From an uncultured Oscillospiraceae bacterium (GTDB lineage Bacteria; Bacillota; Clostridia; Oscillospirales; Oscillospiraceae), in the NCBI GenBank assembly GCA_905233595.1, contig CAJOFI010000010.1:1-10254 (forward strand): a stretch of 10,254 nucleotides of DNA, given 5' to 3'. The notes under the pieces are model-generated. The model was not told the DNA's origin. It made no database searches and was given only the letters and a program-made list of their open reading frames with translations. The position numbers and the translations under genes were made by a program. This document shows positions 1 to 6,693 of this stretch, piece by piece. How positions within the stretch are numbered: the first letter of the stretch is position 1; each line of letters opens with the position of its first letter.

Positions 1-456
1 CTCATCATAGGCGAGGTTTTCCGGCACGGTGATCTTCAGCACGCGCAGCAGGGCGATGTTCTCCCCGAAGCGGAAGTGCTGCAACGCGAGGGCGTAGACC
101 GCCATGACGAGGAAAAAGAGCGCCGCGTAGCCGACGTAGCCCATGCCGCAGGCAAGGCCGATGGCCACGGAGAAGAAGAGCGCCGTGATCTCCATCGCGG
201 AGCCGGGGGCGCTGCGGAAACGCACGAGCGCGAAGGTGCCCGCGACGGCAAGCCCCGCGCCGATGTTGCCGTTGACGAGCATGATGACCAGCGCCACCAC
301 CGGCGGCATCAGCGCCAGCGACTGGCGGAAGGCCGCGGAATGCCGGTCGCGCCCGGTAAAGACCAGCGCCGACAGCAGCCCCAGCACCATAGCCGTAAAC
401 ACGCACAGCAGAAACTGCGCCACGCTCATTTCGCCGCCGATAATACTGTTAAGCAT
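1..456 (-). CDS. DUF4956 multi-pass membrane protein, partial (C-terminus beyond the left edge)
   Basis: Reading leftwards from ATG at 456, 152 residues are visible and the frame is open at base 1. I recognise the DUF4956 signature: about four hydrophobic segments (roughly residues 11-33, 48-64, 87-104 and 106-125), with the conserved loop GTFALVRFRSAPGSAMEI (about 73-90) between the second and third. The family is usually about 200-230 residues, so perhaps 70 C-terminal, probably cytosolic, residues are missing. The start at 456 is supported by GAGG (bases 466-469) with a 9-nt spacer; a second in-frame ATG at 429 is less well placed. The first 8 nt overlap the end of the VTC-domain gene, so translation is probably coupled. 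The biochemical function of DUF4956 is unknown. It often sits beside VTC-domain and CotH genes, so I infer that it is the membrane partner of the polymerase domain. Confidence 0.85.
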   Translation of the reverse strand, partial: MLNSIIGGEMSVAQFLLCVFTAMVLGLLSALVFTGRDRHSAAFRQSLALMPPVVALVIMLVNGNIGAGLAVAGTFALVRFRSAPGSAMEITALFFSVAIGLACGMGYVGYAALFFLVMAVYALALQHFRFGENIALLRVLKITVPENLAYDE

Positions 457-1150
457 CTTGTGTTACCTCAAACATTTCCTCTAAGATATAGTTTTTGTAA
501 GCTGTGCCGTATTTGGAGAAGCTCACGGGGAAGAGCCGCAGCTCGCTGAGGAGCCGCGCCAGCCAGAGCGGCGCCGCGTTCGGGAGCTTGAGCTCCATGA
601 GCACCTCTCCCTCCCCGACGAGGGGCTGACCCTCCGTCCCGGCGGTGAGCGTGAGCGCGTCTTCGCGCCAGCGGAGCTTTTCATCGAAGGTGATGCGAAG
701 CTCGGCGTCCTCCACCGCGCGCCAGGCCGTGCGTTCGCAGGCGATGCAGGCGCGGGGCACCGGGCGGTAGGTGCGCAGGAACCAGTCGATCTCGCGCTCG
801 ACCTGCCCGTCCTCGGGCGCCGCCGTCTCGCCGGAGAGCCAGGCGGCCGCCCGCTCCTCCGTCGTCACGACGCGCCGCTTGTAGACGACGCCGCGATATT
901 TCTTCTTCAGCTCCACGAAGACCTCGTCCCCGGCGCCGGTATGCTCCCTGTAGCTGCGCAGGCGAAGCTTTTCCTTGTACACCGGCGCGTCGATGGAGTG
1001 GCGGATGAGGCGGAAGTCCCGCGTGTCGTAGTAGATGGAGCTGACCGTGCTCTGAAAATACTCGTCCGGCTCCATGAGCGCGGCGTACTGCGCGGCGGAG
1101 AGCAGATATTTCTTCTCAAAGCGCTTGAAGCTGAGTCTCGTCTCGCTCAT
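449..1150 (-). CDS. VTC-domain polyphosphate polymerase-like protein (CYTH/triphosphate tunnel fold)
   Basis: A 233-residue protein. VTC domains, known from yeast Vtc4, make polyphosphate from ATP inside a basic beta-barrel tunnel. The expected basic and acidic strand motifs are visible in order: RFEKKYLL (10-17), SIYYDTRD (38-45), YKEKLRLRSY (58-67), VELKKKYRGVVYKRR (79-93), CERTAWR (138-144), MELKLP (185-190) and FSKYGTAYK (211-219). The protein is the catalytic domain alone, with no SPX domain and no membrane segment, so it would need a membrane partner; the overlapping DUF4956 gene is the obvious candidate. The ATG at 1150 shares an ATGA overlap with the CotH-gene stop, and a G-run (1157-1161) is a weak ribosome site, so coupling is likely. 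The stretch between QYAAL and MEPDEY looks about 8 residues shorter than I expect for the family. Polymer synthesis is inferred from the family. Confidence 0.88.
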   Translation of the reverse strand: MSETRLSFKRFEKKYLLSAAQYAALMEPDEYFQSTVSSIYYDTRDFRLIRHSIDAPVYKEKLRLRSYREHTGAGDEVFVELKKKYRGVVYKRRVVTTEERAAAWLSGETAAPEDGQVEREIDWFLRTYRPVPRACIACERTAWRAVEDAELRITFDEKLRWREDALTLTAGTEGQPLVGEGEVLMELKLPNAAPLWLARLLSELRLFPVSFSKYGTAYKNYILEEMFEVTQDA

Positions 1151-3576
1151 GGCGTGCCCCCGAAGTAATGCGCGCGCTCCTCCGGCGTGAGGTTCATGCA
1201 GGCGCAGATCTGGTTGACGCAGCTCTCGTTCCACCGGCCGCTGGCCAGCATTTCCCGCAGGTAGCCGACATCGACCTCCCACTTGTTCTTGCTCATGCCG
1301 CGCAGCTCATAGTCGCGCCCGATCTCCGGCTCGATGAGCCCGACGAGGCGGTTATACTCGTTCGTGACGTTCCCGCTTGAGAGCACGCCGCCGAGGAGCT
1401 GCCCCGCGCGGGTGAGAAGCTGCTCGCGGAATTCCGGGCTGTCGAGCAGCGGGCGCACGAGCTGCGCGCTGACCTGCCGGGACGTGAGCTTCGACTGCGA
1501 GAGCATGTTGCTGAAGCAGGCCTCCGGCTCGAGGAAGGTGGCGTCCAGGTCGTAGAGCATGAGGCGCCATTTGCCGTCGCCCTCGCTGGAGCGGGCGTAG
1601 CGGAGGTTGCCGAAGGTCAGGTCGGTATTGGCGCAGTAGCCCTCAATCACGATCCAGTCGATCACGCTCTCCACGTCCACGAGGGTCTTGGCGCGCCCGT
1701 AGTTTTCGGGCACGGAGAGATCCATGCTCCGCAGCACGTCGAAGAGCTCGCGGTAGAGGCTGCTGTCGGTGGCGGCGGGCGCCTCGATGACCTCGACGCT
1801 CTCCTTGCTCACGTTCATGAGGTTGGAGTAGAATTCCTCGTTGGTCTTCTCCATCAGATTGTAAACGCCCCAGTAGCGCCCGTTGATGTAGAGGATGCAG
1901 AATTTGCTGCGCGTGGTGAGGGCGCGGTTGCCCGCCTGCAGACAGAGGTTCTGACCGAGCGCGTTCTTCACGGCGGTGCTGAAATAGTCCTGCCCGGAGC
2001 GCAGCACGAAGCTGCCGAAGTTCTGCACCCCGCCGCCGTAAACGTCCTGCTCCAGCTCGCTCTGGCCGTAGCAGGTGCGGAAAAAGACCGCCATGTTCTT
2101 CTTGCCGAGCCGGAGGCTCGTCTCGCCGTGCAGGCGCAGGCCGCAGGGCTCGCTGAAGCTGTGCTCCCCGTCGTAGAGGGTGAGCGTCGCGGGGATCTCG
2201 CGCCCCTTGACGCCGTTGTAGTACATGAGGTTGAAGTCCCGCACGGAGTCGGTCACGACGCTCATGACCGGAAGCGTGTGCTCCTCGTTGAGTATGAAGC
2301 TGAAGGAGGCCGTCCGGCTGGGGATCGCGCCCTCCTCCACGGCGAAGGCGCGCACCACCGTCGTCTTCGAGACGGTGAAGGGGCCTTCGTAGCGGGTGCT
2401 CGCGGTGGTGGGCTGCTCGTCGCCGAAGGTGTAGTAGATCTCGCCCGGCGCCGTAAGCGCGACCGTGACCTCCTCCACGCCGTTGTAAACGCCGTCGCCC
2501 ATGATGGCGCGCGGCTTTTCGGAGACGCGCCGGCAGCCCCCGCGATTTTCGGAGGCGGGGCTCGGCTCGTCAAAGTAGAACCAGCCCGCTTCCCCCGGCA
2601 TGCGGCCGTAGCTGCCGCCGAAGGGGATGCCCTGGAGGGTCACCCAGTCGAGAAGCTCGCCGTCAAGGTTGCTCAGATAGAGCTGCTCGCTCTCGCTGCC
2701 GAGCGCGAAGCCCGCCGAGGGGTCGGGCAGATAGGGCGAGCTGTTGGCGTCGCAGCGGATGAGATAGATCCCGCCCGGGGAGAGGTACTTTTCGGGCAGA
2801 CGGTAACGGTCAAGCCGGGCAAAATTGTCCGACAGGCAGTAGTCCGACAGGAGGAGCTTCTCCTCCGAGACGTTTTTGAGCTCCACCCAGTCGCTCGAGA
2901 AGAGGCGCCAGGAGTCCCAGCCCGGGTTATAGACGCAGACCTCGTTAATCTGCAGGGGACTTGAGGACGAAAGCGTCTCCTGCCGCCCGATGAAGCCCTC
3001 GGCGCTGTTGGGCCAGCGGGGCGTGGAGTAAGGCGTCTCGCGATAAGCGCCGTCCTCCTCCAGGGCGACCGCGCGGTCGGCGATCTCCGTCAGGCAGGGG
3101 GCGGAGGAGACGACGCGCCCATAGGGGTCGATCAGATACACCGTCTCCCCGCGGGAGAGGCTGAAATTCCCGTGCTCCTTGTCGCTGCGATCCTTGCCGG
3201 AGGCCCAGACCACGTGCAGCTCCCCGGGGTTGATGATGCCCGAGAGGGGAAGACCGCCGCCCCACTCCTGGTCGCTCAGATAGTAGCCCTTGAGCGAGAC
3301 GAGCTCGTCGCCGTAGTTTTCGATCTCGACCCAGTCCGAGAAGTCCCCGTCCTCGTCGCGCAGCACGGCGCGGTTCTTGACCATCAGCTCCGATATGCGC
3401 AGCTTTGCCGGCTCCGGCAAAACCGGCTCCTCCGTGCTCTCTACGATCTCCGCGATCTCCGCGGTCGGCGTCTCTTCGGTATCCGCGTCATGGTTCGCCA
3501 TCTGGGTGCAGCCCGCCAGCAGCGAAAGCCCCAGCAGACCGAGCGCCAGACAGCGTCCGGCTTTGTTTCTGAACAT
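1147..3576 (-). CDS. CotH-kinase family lipoprotein with two lamin-tail domains
   Basis: An 809-residue exported protein. The N-terminus is a lipoprotein signal peptide (MFRNK, a hydrophobic stretch, lipobox LAGC with Cys23), followed by an acidic Glu/Thr-rich linker (about 30-57). Then come lamin-tail domain 1 (about 59-190, with SDWVEIEN at 80-87), lamin-tail domain 2 (about 208-345, with SSDWVELKN), a chitobiase-C-like beta domain (about 354-428, with IYYTFGDEQPT) and a CotH domain (about 435-740). CotH hallmarks are LRLHGETS, YINGRYWGVYNLMEK (ending at K577), D652, N657 and YDLDATF (D676 and D678, likely metal or ATP site). Bacillus CotH is an atypical kinase that phosphorylates spore-coat proteins; here the location is the outer face of the membrane and the substrate is unknown. 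The start at 3576 is chosen because the signal peptide begins there and AGAGGA lies 7 nt upstream. It is the first gene of the operon, driven by the promoter at 3689-3717, and overlaps the VTC gene by 4 nt. Confidence 0.9.
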   Translation of the reverse strand: MFRNKAGRCLALGLLGLSLLAGCTQMANHDADTEETPTAEIAEIVESTEEPVLPEPAKLRISELMVKNRAVLRDEDGDFSDWVEIENYGDELVSLKGYYLSDQEWGGGLPLSGIINPGELHVVWASGKDRSDKEHGNFSLSRGETVYLIDPYGRVVSSAPCLTEIADRAVALEEDGAYRETPYSTPRWPNSAEGFIGRQETLSSSSPLQINEVCVYNPGWDSWRLFSSDWVELKNVSEEKLLLSDYCLSDNFARLDRYRLPEKYLSPGGIYLIRCDANSSPYLPDPSAGFALGSESEQLYLSNLDGELLDWVTLQGIPFGGSYGRMPGEAGWFYFDEPSPASENRGGCRRVSEKPRAIMGDGVYNGVEEVTVALTAPGEIYYTFGDEQPTTASTRYEGPFTVSKTTVVRAFAVEEGAIPSRTASFSFILNEEHTLPVMSVVTDSVRDFNLMYYNGVKGREIPATLTLYDGEHSFSEPCGLRLHGETSLRLGKKNMAVFFRTCYGQSELEQDVYGGGVQNFGSFVLRSGQDYFSTAVKNALGQNLCLQAGNRALTTRSKFCILYINGRYWGVYNLMEKTNEEFYSNLMNVSKESVEVIEAPAATDSSLYRELFDVLRSMDLSVPENYGRAKTLVDVESVIDWIVIEGYCANTDLTFGNLRYARSSEGDGKWRLMLYDLDATFLEPEACFSNMLSQSKLTSRQVSAQLVRPLLDSPEFREQLLTRAGQLLGGVLSSGNVTNEYNRLVGLIEPEIGRDYELRGMSKNKWEVDVGYLREMLASGRWNESCVNQICACMNLTPEERAHYFGGTP

Positions 3577-3583
3577 GATGTAA

Positions 3584-3589
3584 TCCTCT
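3584..3589 (-). promoter_or_regulatory. Ribosome binding site deciding the CotH-lipoprotein start
   Basis: AGAGGA on the minus strand, 7 nt before the ATG at 3576. The open frame extends upstream to an ATG at 3681, but that codon lies at the predicted transcription start. This site and the lipoprotein signal peptide both favour 3576. Confidence 0.8.
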
Positions 3590-3636
3590 GGTAAAGCGTA
3601 TTTCTGAATATAAATAGTATATAAGCAGTCGGCTGT

Positions 3637-3654
3637 GCGGCGAAAGCCCGCCGC
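3637..3654 (-). other. GC hairpin in the CotH-operon leader
   Basis: The stem GCGGCG/CGCCGC is a perfect 6 bp closing a 6-nt loop. It lies inside the roughly 106-nt untranslated leader of the CotH-VTC-DUF4956 transcript, about 60 nt before the start codon, in otherwise AT-rich leader sequence. No T-run follows it, so it is not a normal terminator. It could affect mRNA stability or regulation; no known riboswitch is recognised. Confidence 0.5.
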
Positions 3655-3688
3655 AATCGCAAAAGAAATTTGCATGATCAATCAGCCT

Positions 3689-3717
3689 ATTATACTCAAT
3701 TTTCCTATCAGTGTCAA
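3689..3717 (-). promoter_or_regulatory. Consensus sigma-A promoter for the CotH-VTC-DUF4956 operon
   Basis: On the minus strand the -35 box is TTGACA (3712-3717), the spacer is exactly 17 bp, and the -10 box is TATAAT (3689-3694): a perfect match to the housekeeping consensus. Transcription should start near 3682, giving a leader of about 106 nt. Such a strong promoter for a surface module suggests it is either highly expressed or held down by a repressor. The inverted repeat at 3714-3728 overlaps this -35 box. Confidence 0.88.
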
Positions 3718-3728
3718 CGAAACGTTGA
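3714..3728. promoter_or_regulatory. Inverted repeat overlapping both divergent -35 boxes (candidate operator)
   Basis: TCAACG, then AAA, then CGTTGA: a perfect 6-bp dyad around a 3-bp centre. The outer four bases of each arm belong to the two -35 boxes (TTGACA leftwards, TTGATA rightwards); the CG pairs and the tight symmetric spacing are extra. A dimeric regulator bound here would block both promoters at once. The symmetry could also be a by-product of two facing -35 boxes, so confidence is moderate. Confidence 0.4.
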
Positions 3729-3753
3729 TATTTTTCACTCTCTTTGTTATAAT
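3725..3753 (+). promoter_or_regulatory. Sigma-A promoter for the flavoprotein pair
   Basis: The -35 box is TTGATA (3725-3730), the spacer is 17 bp and the -10 box is TATAAT (3748-3753); only one base departs from consensus. Transcription should start near 3760, leaving a leader of about 84 nt before the ATG at 3844. It stands back to back with the CotH-operon promoter, with 7 bp between the two -35 boxes. Confidence 0.87.
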
Positions 3754-3777
3754 AACGCAAAAAAAACAGGGGGCAGA

Positions 3778-3822
3778 TCTAAAAACTCCTGCCCGGCGCA
3801 TCACCGGGCCTGCGTTTTTAGA
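3778..3822 (+). promoter_or_regulatory. Structured 5' leader hairpin upstream of the flavoprotein pair
   Basis: TCTAAAAAC (3778-3786) pairs perfectly with GTTTTTAGA (3814-3822), and inside it GCCCGG (3791-3796) pairs with CCGGGC (3804-3809) around a 7-nt loop; a 4x4 internal loop separates the stems. A competing 6-bp pairing, GGGCAG (3771-3776) with CTGCCC (3789-3794), would break the inner stem. The inner stem followed 4 nt later by GTTTTT also resembles a weak intrinsic terminator. Attenuation is therefore possible. No known riboswitch or T-box is recognised. Confidence 0.5.
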
Positions 3823-3843
3823 GCTCCCCGGGGAAAGGTGACT

Positions 3844-5049
3844 ATGGCTGCCATAATCGTCGTCGGCGGCGGCGCTTCCGGCCTGATGGCCGCGCTGACC
3901 GCTGCGGAAAATCCGCAAAACCGCGTCATCCTGCTCGAGCGGCAGCAGCGCGTGGGGCGCAAGCTGCTTGCCACGGGCAACGGGCGCTGCAACCTCACGA
4001 ACACCGGCGCCGCGCCCGCAAATTACCACGGGGAACAGGCGGACTTCGCAAAGCCCGCCCTTGCGCGCTTCACACCGCAGGACACGCTGGAATTTTTCCA
4101 CGGCCTCGGCCTTCTGACGGTGGAGGAGCACGGCGGGCGGGTCTACCCGCTCTCCAACTCCGCAAACTCCGTGCTGGACGTGCTGCGCTTCGCGCTCGAG
4201 CGGGCGGGCGTGGAGCTGCGCACCGCCTGCCCCGCAAGGCAGATTTGGCGGCGCGACGGCGGCTACGCGGTCGTGACCGACGCGGGCGAGCTTTTTTGCG
4301 ACAGGCTGATCGTCGCCTGCGGCGGCGCGGCGGGGGCGAAGCTCGGCGGCGTGACGGACGGCTACGAGCTTCTAAAGCCCCTCGGCCACAAGCGCACGGC
4401 GCTGCACCCGGCGCTCACGCAGATTCTGACCGCGCCGGACTATCCGCGCGCCCTCAAGGGCGTGCGCGCGCAGGCTTCGCTGCGCCTCACGGCGGGCGGC
4501 GCGCTTCTCGGCGAGAGCCGGGGCGAGCTGCAATTTACGGAGACGGGGGTCTCCGGACCGGCGGCCTTCGACCTCTCGCGCGCGGCCGCCCTCGGCGGCG
4601 AGGGGCTGACGCTGCGCGCGTGCTTCCTCCCTGCGGAGACGGACGCCCTTTCCTGCCTCACGGCGCGGCGGGCGGCCTTCCCCGGGCAGGACGCCTCCGA
4701 GCTTTTCACCGGCATGCTGCACAACCGCCTCGGGCGTATGCTGGTCAAATATGCCCGGCTCGACGCAAGCCGCCCCATCGGGAGCCTCACGGACGAAGAG
4801 CTTCGGCGCGCGGCGGCGGCCTGCACGGACTTTGCGCTGCCCGTGCGCGGCGTGGAGGGCTTTGACAGCGCCCAGGTCACCGCCGGGGGCATCCGCACGG
4901 CGGGCTTTAACCCCGAGACGCTGGAGAGCTGGTTCATGCCGGGGCTCTTCGTCTGCGGGGAGCTGCTGGACGTTGACGGCGACTGCGGGGGCTACAACCT
5001 GCAATGGGCCTGGGCCAGCGGCAGACTCGCGGGGAGGCTCGGCACATGA
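3844..5049 (+). CDS. HI0933/BaiN-like FAD-dependent oxidoreductase
   Basis: A 401-residue cytosolic flavoprotein of normal family length. The N-terminal Rossmann motif GGGASG (G8, G10, G13) and the acidic ribose-binding E32 in LLERQ bind FAD. The family hallmark GRKLLATGNGRCNLTN follows (38-53), and the C-terminal FAD-closing motif GELLDVDGDCGGYNLQWAWA is at about 372-391. Members include E. coli YhiN, H. influenzae HI0933 and Clostridium BaiN (implicated in bile-acid reduction), but most have no proven substrate; a bile-acid role here would be speculation. ATG at 3844 is chosen because the Rossmann fold starts at once and AAAGG (3834-3838) lies 5 nt upstream; an in-frame GTG at 3838 is inside that site. 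The stop overlaps the next flavoprotein gene by 4 nt (ATGA), so the two are co-translated. Confidence 0.92.
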   Translation: MAAIIVVGGGASGLMAALTAAENPQNRVILLERQQRVGRKLLATGNGRCNLTNTGAAPANYHGEQADFAKPALARFTPQDTLEFFHGLGLLTVEEHGGRVYPLSNSANSVLDVLRFALERAGVELRTACPARQIWRRDGGYAVVTDAGELFCDRLIVACGGAAGAKLGGVTDGYELLKPLGHKRTALHPALTQILTAPDYPRALKGVRAQASLRLTAGGALLGESRGELQFTETGVSGPAAFDLSRAAALGGEGLTLRACFLPAETDALSCLTARRAAFPGQDASELFTGMLHNRLGRMLVKYARLDASRPIGSLTDEELRRAAAACTDFALPVRGVEGFDSAQVTAGGIRTAGFNPETLESWFMPGLFVCGELLDVDGDCGGYNLQWAWASGRLAGRLGT

Positions 5050-6617
5050 TCCTCATACGCAATCTGCGTCTGGGTCTGGACGAGGCGCCGGACGCCCTGA
5101 AAGAGAAAGCCGCCAAAAAGCTCCGCGTCCCGGCGCAGCGTATCACGGCCTGGCAGCTCGTCAAGCGCTCGCTGGACGCGCGACGGAAGGACGATCTGCA
5201 CTACGTCTGCGCCGTGGCGGTCGAGGTGCGGGGGAGCCTGCGCGTCAAAGACAGGGACGTGAGCGACTATACGCCGCCCGTCTATGAGATCCCGCGCGTT
5301 CAGAGCGCGAGCCGCCCGGTGGTGGTGGGCTTCGGCCCGGCGGGGATGTTCGCGGCGCTGCTGCTGGCAAAGGCCGGGGCGAGACCCATCGTTCTCGAGC
5401 GCGGGCAGGACGCGCTGAGCCGCCGCCGGGCGGTGGAGGCCTTCCGCGCGGGCGGGGCGCTCGACGCGGAGAACAACGTGCAGTTCGGCGAGGGCGGCGC
5501 GGGCACCTTCTCGGACGGGAAGCTGAACACCGGCACCCACGACCCGCGCCTGCACTGGGTACTCGGGCAGTTCGCCGCCCACGGCGCGCCGGAGAGCGTG
5601 CGCTATGACGCAAAGCCCCACGTCGGCACCGACATCCTTGTGGACGTGGTACAGAGCATCCGGCGCGAGATCGCCGCGCACGGGGGCGAGGTGCGCTTCG
5701 GCGCAAAGCTGACCGGGCTTTACGCCGAGGAGGGCAGACTCACCGCCGTGGAGGTCAACGGCAGGGAAGTGCTCCCCTGTACGCACTTGATCCTCGCCAT
5801 CGGGCACTCGGCGCGCGACACCTTCGAGCTGCTGCACCGCTTCGGCCTTCCGATGGAGCCGAAGCCCTTCTCGATGGGCGTTCGCATCGAGCATAAGCAG
5901 AGCGCCGTCGATCTCGCCCAGTACGGGCGCGAGCGCGGGACGCTCCCGGCGGCGGACTATTCGCTGAACGTGCACCTTCCCGACGGCACGAGCGCCTACA
6001 CCTTCTGCATGTGCCCCGGCGGGGAGGTCTTCGCCGCGGCCTCGGAGGAGGGCGGCGTCGTGACCAACGGGATGAGCTACTCGAGGCGCGACGGCGAGAA
6101 CGCCAACGCCGCCCTGCTCGTCACGCTGCACACGGAGGATTTTCCGGGCGAGGGCGTGCTCGCGGGGATGTACTGGCAGCGGGAGATCGAGCAGCGCGCC
6201 TTCCGCCTCGGCGGCGGAAGCTATCACGCCCCGGCGCAGCGGGTGGGGGATTTTCTCTCGGGCGTTCCCAGCGGCGGCGCGGGCGCGGTGCAGCCGAGCT
6301 ACCGCCCGGGCGTGAGCTGGTGCGACCTGCACGCGCTCTACCCGAAGCGCATCACCGACGTGCTGGAGCGGGCGATCCCCGCGCTGGGGAAAAAGCTGCG
6401 CGGCTTTGACGACCCCGACGCCGTGCTCACCGCGCCGGAGACCCGCTCCTCCTCCCCGGTGCGGATCCTGCGCGGGCAGGATCTCTGCTCCGAGCTCCGG
6501 GGGCTCTACCCCTGCGGCGAGGGCGCGGGCTACGCCGGGGGCATCTCCTCCGCCGCCGTAGACGGCCTGCGCTGCGCCGAAGCCGTGCTGCGGGAAATGG
6601 CGAATGGCGAAGAATGA
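5046..6617 (+). CDS. COG2509-like FAD-dependent dehydrogenase
   Basis: A 523-residue flavoprotein of unknown substrate. An N-terminal domain of about 85 residues (basic, containing RITAWQLVKRSLDARRK) precedes the FAD Rossmann motif GFGPAG (G95, G97, G100), with ribose-binding E118 in VLERG. The hallmark NNVQFGEGGAGTFSDGKLN is at about residues 143-161, and the C-terminal FAD motif YPCGEGAGYAGGISSAAVDG is close to the end. Length and order match the COG2509 family common in Firmicutes. It starts in the ATGA overlap with the upstream flavoprotein gene and has GGGGAGG (5031-5037) 8 nt before the ATG. The promoter at 3725-3753 probably serves both. No clear intrinsic terminator follows, only a short hairpin at 6637-6651. 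The pairing suggests a shared redox pathway, but nothing in the sequence names it. Confidence 0.9.
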   Translation: MILIRNLRLGLDEAPDALKEKAAKKLRVPAQRITAWQLVKRSLDARRKDDLHYVCAVAVEVRGSLRVKDRDVSDYTPPVYEIPRVQSASRPVVVGFGPAGMFAALLLAKAGARPIVLERGQDALSRRRAVEAFRAGGALDAENNVQFGEGGAGTFSDGKLNTGTHDPRLHWVLGQFAAHGAPESVRYDAKPHVGTDILVDVVQSIRREIAAHGGEVRFGAKLTGLYAEEGRLTAVEVNGREVLPCTHLILAIGHSARDTFELLHRFGLPMEPKPFSMGVRIEHKQSAVDLAQYGRERGTLPAADYSLNVHLPDGTSAYTFCMCPGGEVFAAASEEGGVVTNGMSYSRRDGENANAALLVTLHTEDFPGEGVLAGMYWQREIEQRAFRLGGGSYHAPAQRVGDFLSGVPSGGAGAVQPSYRPGVSWCDLHALYPKRITDVLERAIPALGKKLRGFDDPDAVLTAPETRSSSPVRILRGQDLCSELRGLYPCGEGAGYAGGISSAAVDGLRCAEAVLREMANGEE

Positions 6618-6636
6618 ATTATTAAGCCTTAAATTA

Positions 6637-6651
6637 TGTCGCGAAGCGACA
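6637..6651. other. Short GC hairpin after the flavoprotein pair
   Basis: TGTCGC, GAA, GCGACA: a 6-bp stem with a 3-nt loop, 19 nt after the flavoprotein stop. It is followed by ACAACAACTTTT rather than a clean T-run, so it would be a poor terminator. A small palindrome, TTAAG-C-CTTAA (6622-6632), lies just before it. It may be a 3'-end stabiliser or part of a dispersed intergenic repeat. Confidence 0.4.
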
Positions 6652-6665
6652 CAACAACTTTTCGC

Positions 6666-6693
6666 TTTTCACTGACCGCTATTCACTCTTGCG
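6666..6693. repeat. Heptamer repeat segment upstream of the nucleotidase promoter
   Basis: Read in 7-bp steps the segment is TTTTCAC, TGACCGC, TATTCAC, TCTTGCG. The first three words recur exactly in the array at 8641-8682, although the two sites are 2 kb apart and both are noncoding. The last word runs into the -35 region of the nucleotidase promoter (6689-6694). Confidence 0.6.

Noticed and set aside
1151-1282. Longer start for the VTC protein at 1282
   Set aside because: The extension lies wholly inside the CotH gene and does not resemble the family; the ATGA junction at 1147-1150 gives the expected N-terminus.
2128-2964. Plus-strand frame opposite the CotH gene
   Set aside because: No recognisable domain, and biased composition; the minus strand encodes clear lamin-tail and chitobiase-like domains.
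3600-3625. Second promoter in the AT-rich TATATACT stretch upstream of the CotH gene
   Set aside because: No acceptable -35 box at 16-18 bp; the consensus promoter at 3689-3717 explains transcription.
3577-3681. Longer start for the CotH lipoprotein at ATG 3681
   Set aside because: The codon coincides with the predicted transcription start, lacks a ribosome site and would bury the lipoprotein signal peptide; 3576 has AGAGGA 7 nt upstream.
3670-3843. Longer start for the first flavoprotein at ATG 3670
   Set aside because: It lies upstream of the promoter at 3725-3753, and the extra residues do not resemble the family; the Rossmann motif begins right after ATG 3844.
4992-6332. Long minus-strand frame opposite the COG2509-like gene
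   Set aside because: His/Ala/Arg-rich composition typical of an antisense shadow; the plus strand encodes a complete flavoprotein.
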